Shown here: positions 33,292 through 35,027 of the stretch, in pieces
Position numbering within the stretch: the first letter of the stretch is position 1
Layout: the number at the start of each line of letters is the position of its first letter
Notes under the pieces: model-generated
Database searches by the model: none
What the model was told of the DNA's origin: nothing
The model's input: only the letters and a program-made list of their open reading frames with translations
Made by a program: the position numbers and the translations under genes
Assembly (NCBI GenBank): GCA_013289015.1
Contig: JABDAV010000029.1
Location: 1-35,027 of the forward strand
Length of the DNA: 35,027 nt
Reading direction: 5' to 3'
DNA from: Bacteroidota bacterium
Lineage (GTDB): Bacteria; Bacteroidota; Bacteroidia; Chitinophagales; Chitinophagaceae

Positions 33292-35027
33292 ATGAGAAAA
33301 ATTGTAAGTCTACTTACGTTTATGCTATTTATTAGCGTTGTGGCCTGGTCACAAGGTAAAATAAGCGGCATCGTACGGGATCAGAATGGAGACCCCGTTC
33401 CTTTCGCAACAGTTAATGTTAAAGGCTCGAAGGTTAGTGTGGCTGCAGACGCCAATGCTAATTTTTCAATAAATGCCAAAAGCGGGGATGTGTTGCACAT
33501 TACTGCTGTCGGTTATGACCCGGCAGAAGTAACTGTTGGCGATTCTCCTGCGCTTGCTGTTGCATTAACACGCAATGCCGGTACAATAAGCGATGTAGTG
33601 GTAACCACTGCATTAGGTGTACAGCGGCAGGCAAAATCGCTGGGTTACTCAACCGCAAAAGTTTCCGGAAAGGATCTGGTTCAGGCAAAACCAATCAGTG
33701 TGGCAAATGGCTTAACCGGTAAGGTTGCCGGTTTGCAAATAAACACTGTTAACAATGGTTTGTTTGCGCCTACCCGCATTACGCTTCGTGGTAACAGGTC
33801 AATAACCGGAAATAACCAGCCACTTTTAGTTGTGGATGGGGCTATCTTTTACAGTGATCTTAGTACTATAAATCCGGAAGATGTTTCTGATGTAAGCATA
33901 CTTAAGGGCTCAAGTGCATCTGCCATCTACGGTTCTGATGCATCCAACGGTGTTATCCTTATTACTACAAAAAAAGGTATACGTAACCATTCATCCATAA
34001 CTTTTTCTACCACCGTTTCGGCAGAAACAGTTTCTTATCTTCCTGATCTGCAAAACAGGTTTGGAGCAAATGGCGGTGAAAAATTTGTGTATGATCCTGA
34101 TGATCTTTCTAATAATATTCCTTATGAAAACCAAAGCTACGGCCCTGAATACCGTGCAGGTGCATCAGTACCTATCGGAAGAAAGTTATCAGACGGAACT
34201 GTGCAGATCGTACCTTTTCAATCACTTCCGGATGAAAAAAAGCACTTTTTTAATACCGGTATAACCACCCAGCAAAATCTTTCTTATTCTTCTGGTGATG
34301 CGGATAACACTTTTTTCCTGAGCGCACAGGATGTAGTTACCAAAGCCGTTATGCCGGGAGATCATGGAAGAAGAGATGTATTCAGATTAGGAGGCGCAAG
34401 AACATATGGCATTTTTTCTATTAATTATTCTGCTGCCTATACGTATAAAAATTCAAATACAACCAATACAGGAACTGTGTATGAGAATGTAATGAACACA
34501 CCCTCATACATTCCTTTAACCCAATATAAAGACTGGAGAAGTAATAAATACGCTACTCCTGATGGATTCTACAACGACTATTTTGATAATCCTTACTGGG
34601 ATATTGATAATTTCAGGAATATCTCAACCGAAAATAATTTTTCCGGTAATTTTCAAATCAGCGTTAAACCGGTTTCATGGCTTAATCTTTCGTACAGGGC
34701 TGCCATCAACAATATAAGCAGCAGGTATGAATACGAGATAGGTGCATTAAGCTACAGTGAATTTTCTAAAACGCAGGATACCGTTTATTATTCAAATCCT
34801 GAGGGTAATGGTATCGTTCCAACAACAGAATCACCTAAATATGTCGCTAATAATAATGAAAACAACGCTGCGTACGGAACTTCTACTTTTAATAATCTTT
34901 TGTTTACCTCTGATTTCATCGCAAGTTTTAATAAAAATCTTTCCCAGGATTTTAATCTTAGCGCTACGCTTGGATCATCTTACCAGGATAATAAGATAAA
35001 TTATAATGGTACAGGCATAAACGCTGC
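33292..35027 (+). CDS. Second SusC/RagA-family outer membrane protein (C-terminus beyond window)
   Basis: The frame is open from ATG at 33292 to the window end: 578 residues of an expected 1000 or so. It opens MRKIVSLLTFMLFISVVAWSQ, a signal peptide almost the same as in the first SusC, then the carboxypeptidase-D-like domain (GIVRDQNGDPVPFATVNVKG) and the plug (DVVVTTALGVQRQAKSLGYS, then ASNGVILITTKKG). Beyond the plug the barrel diverges from the first protein. It follows the SusC operon terminator and has its own promoter region, so it starts a separate unit, presumably with a SusD outside the window. Confidence 0.95.
   Translation, partial: MRKIVSLLTFMLFISVVAWSQGKISGIVRDQNGDPVPFATVNVKGSKVSVAADANANFSINAKSGDVLHITAVGYDPAEVTVGDSPALAVALTRNAGTISDVVVTTALGVQRQAKSLGYSTAKVSGKDLVQAKPISVANGLTGKVAGLQINTVNNGLFAPTRITLRGNRSITGNNQPLLVVDGAIFYSDLSTINPEDVSDVSILKGSSASAIYGSDASNGVILITTKKGIRNHSSITFSTTVSAETVSYLPDLQNRFGANGGEKFVYDPDDLSNNIPYENQSYGPEYRAGASVPIGRKLSDGTVQIVPFQSLPDEKKHFFNTGITTQQNLSYSSGDADNTFFLSAQDVVTKAVMPGDHGRRDVFRLGGARTYGIFSINYSAAYTYKNSNTTNTGTVYENVMNTPSYIPLTQYKDWRSNKYATPDGFYNDYFDNPYWDIDNFRNISTENNFSGNFQISVKPVSWLNLSYRAAINNISSRYEYEIGALSYSEFSKTQDTVYYSNPEGNGIVPTTESPKYVANNNENNAAYGTSTFNNLLFTSDFIASFNKNLSQDFNLSATLGSSYQDNKINYNGTGINA

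Overview
The window looks like a chromosomal segment from a Bacteroidota bacterium, most likely of the Chitinophagaceae type. Evidence for this: SusC/SusD outer-membrane pairs, type IX secretion (T9SS) C-terminal tails, an ECF sigma factor with a repeat-bearing anti-sigma-like protein, a beta-propeller histidine kinase, low GC content, and many short palindromic repeats between genes. No plasmid or phage backbone genes and no CRISPR array are visible.

Layout. 1-1844: a Tet(X)-like flavin monooxygenase, cut by the window edge, behind an AraC-type regulator. 1908-1979: tRNA-Arg(CCU). 2080-2442: a CoA-binding protein, facing an ECF sigma / anti-sigma / Spy-like operon (4729-2845) across a palindrome-rich gap. 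4813-7717: DUF47, PiT phosphate transporter and galE in one leftward block. 7874-10223: aspS followed by a small membrane protein. 10224-11196: a repeat-rich gap. 11197-12550: a three-gene cassette of a membrane-anchored winged-helix-like protein, a HicA-like protein and a HicB-like HTH protein, behind a perfect 18-bp palindrome. This is the best candidate in the window for an undescribed system. 12551-14138: decayed T9SS tails and a broken lipoprotein gene. 14139-21083: a T9SS-exported subtilase, a tail-fibre-like surface protein, a LuxR-type response regulator and its propeller kinase. 21230-22015: a stand-alone LuxR-type regulator. 22742-24349: a Na+/H+ antiporter flanked by two related gene-end remnants. 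24466-26042: folD and queE. 26638-33119: a SusC-SusD-DUF1735-choice-of-anchor-J operon ending in a strong terminator. 33292-35027: the start of a second SusC paralogue.

The housekeeping genes (aspS, folD, queE, galE, PiT/DUF47, tRNA) look intact. The accessory signal is concentrated in repeats. A 54-bp sequence built of 11-bp units occurs twice, 12 kb apart and inverted, with no mismatch. Repeat-like sequences sit in frame inside aspS and queE. A short inverted-repeat element (26102-26249) has a lone matching end at 10733. T9SS tail fragments have been tandemly duplicated. All family assignments come from reading the sequence and recalling families; no database search was run.
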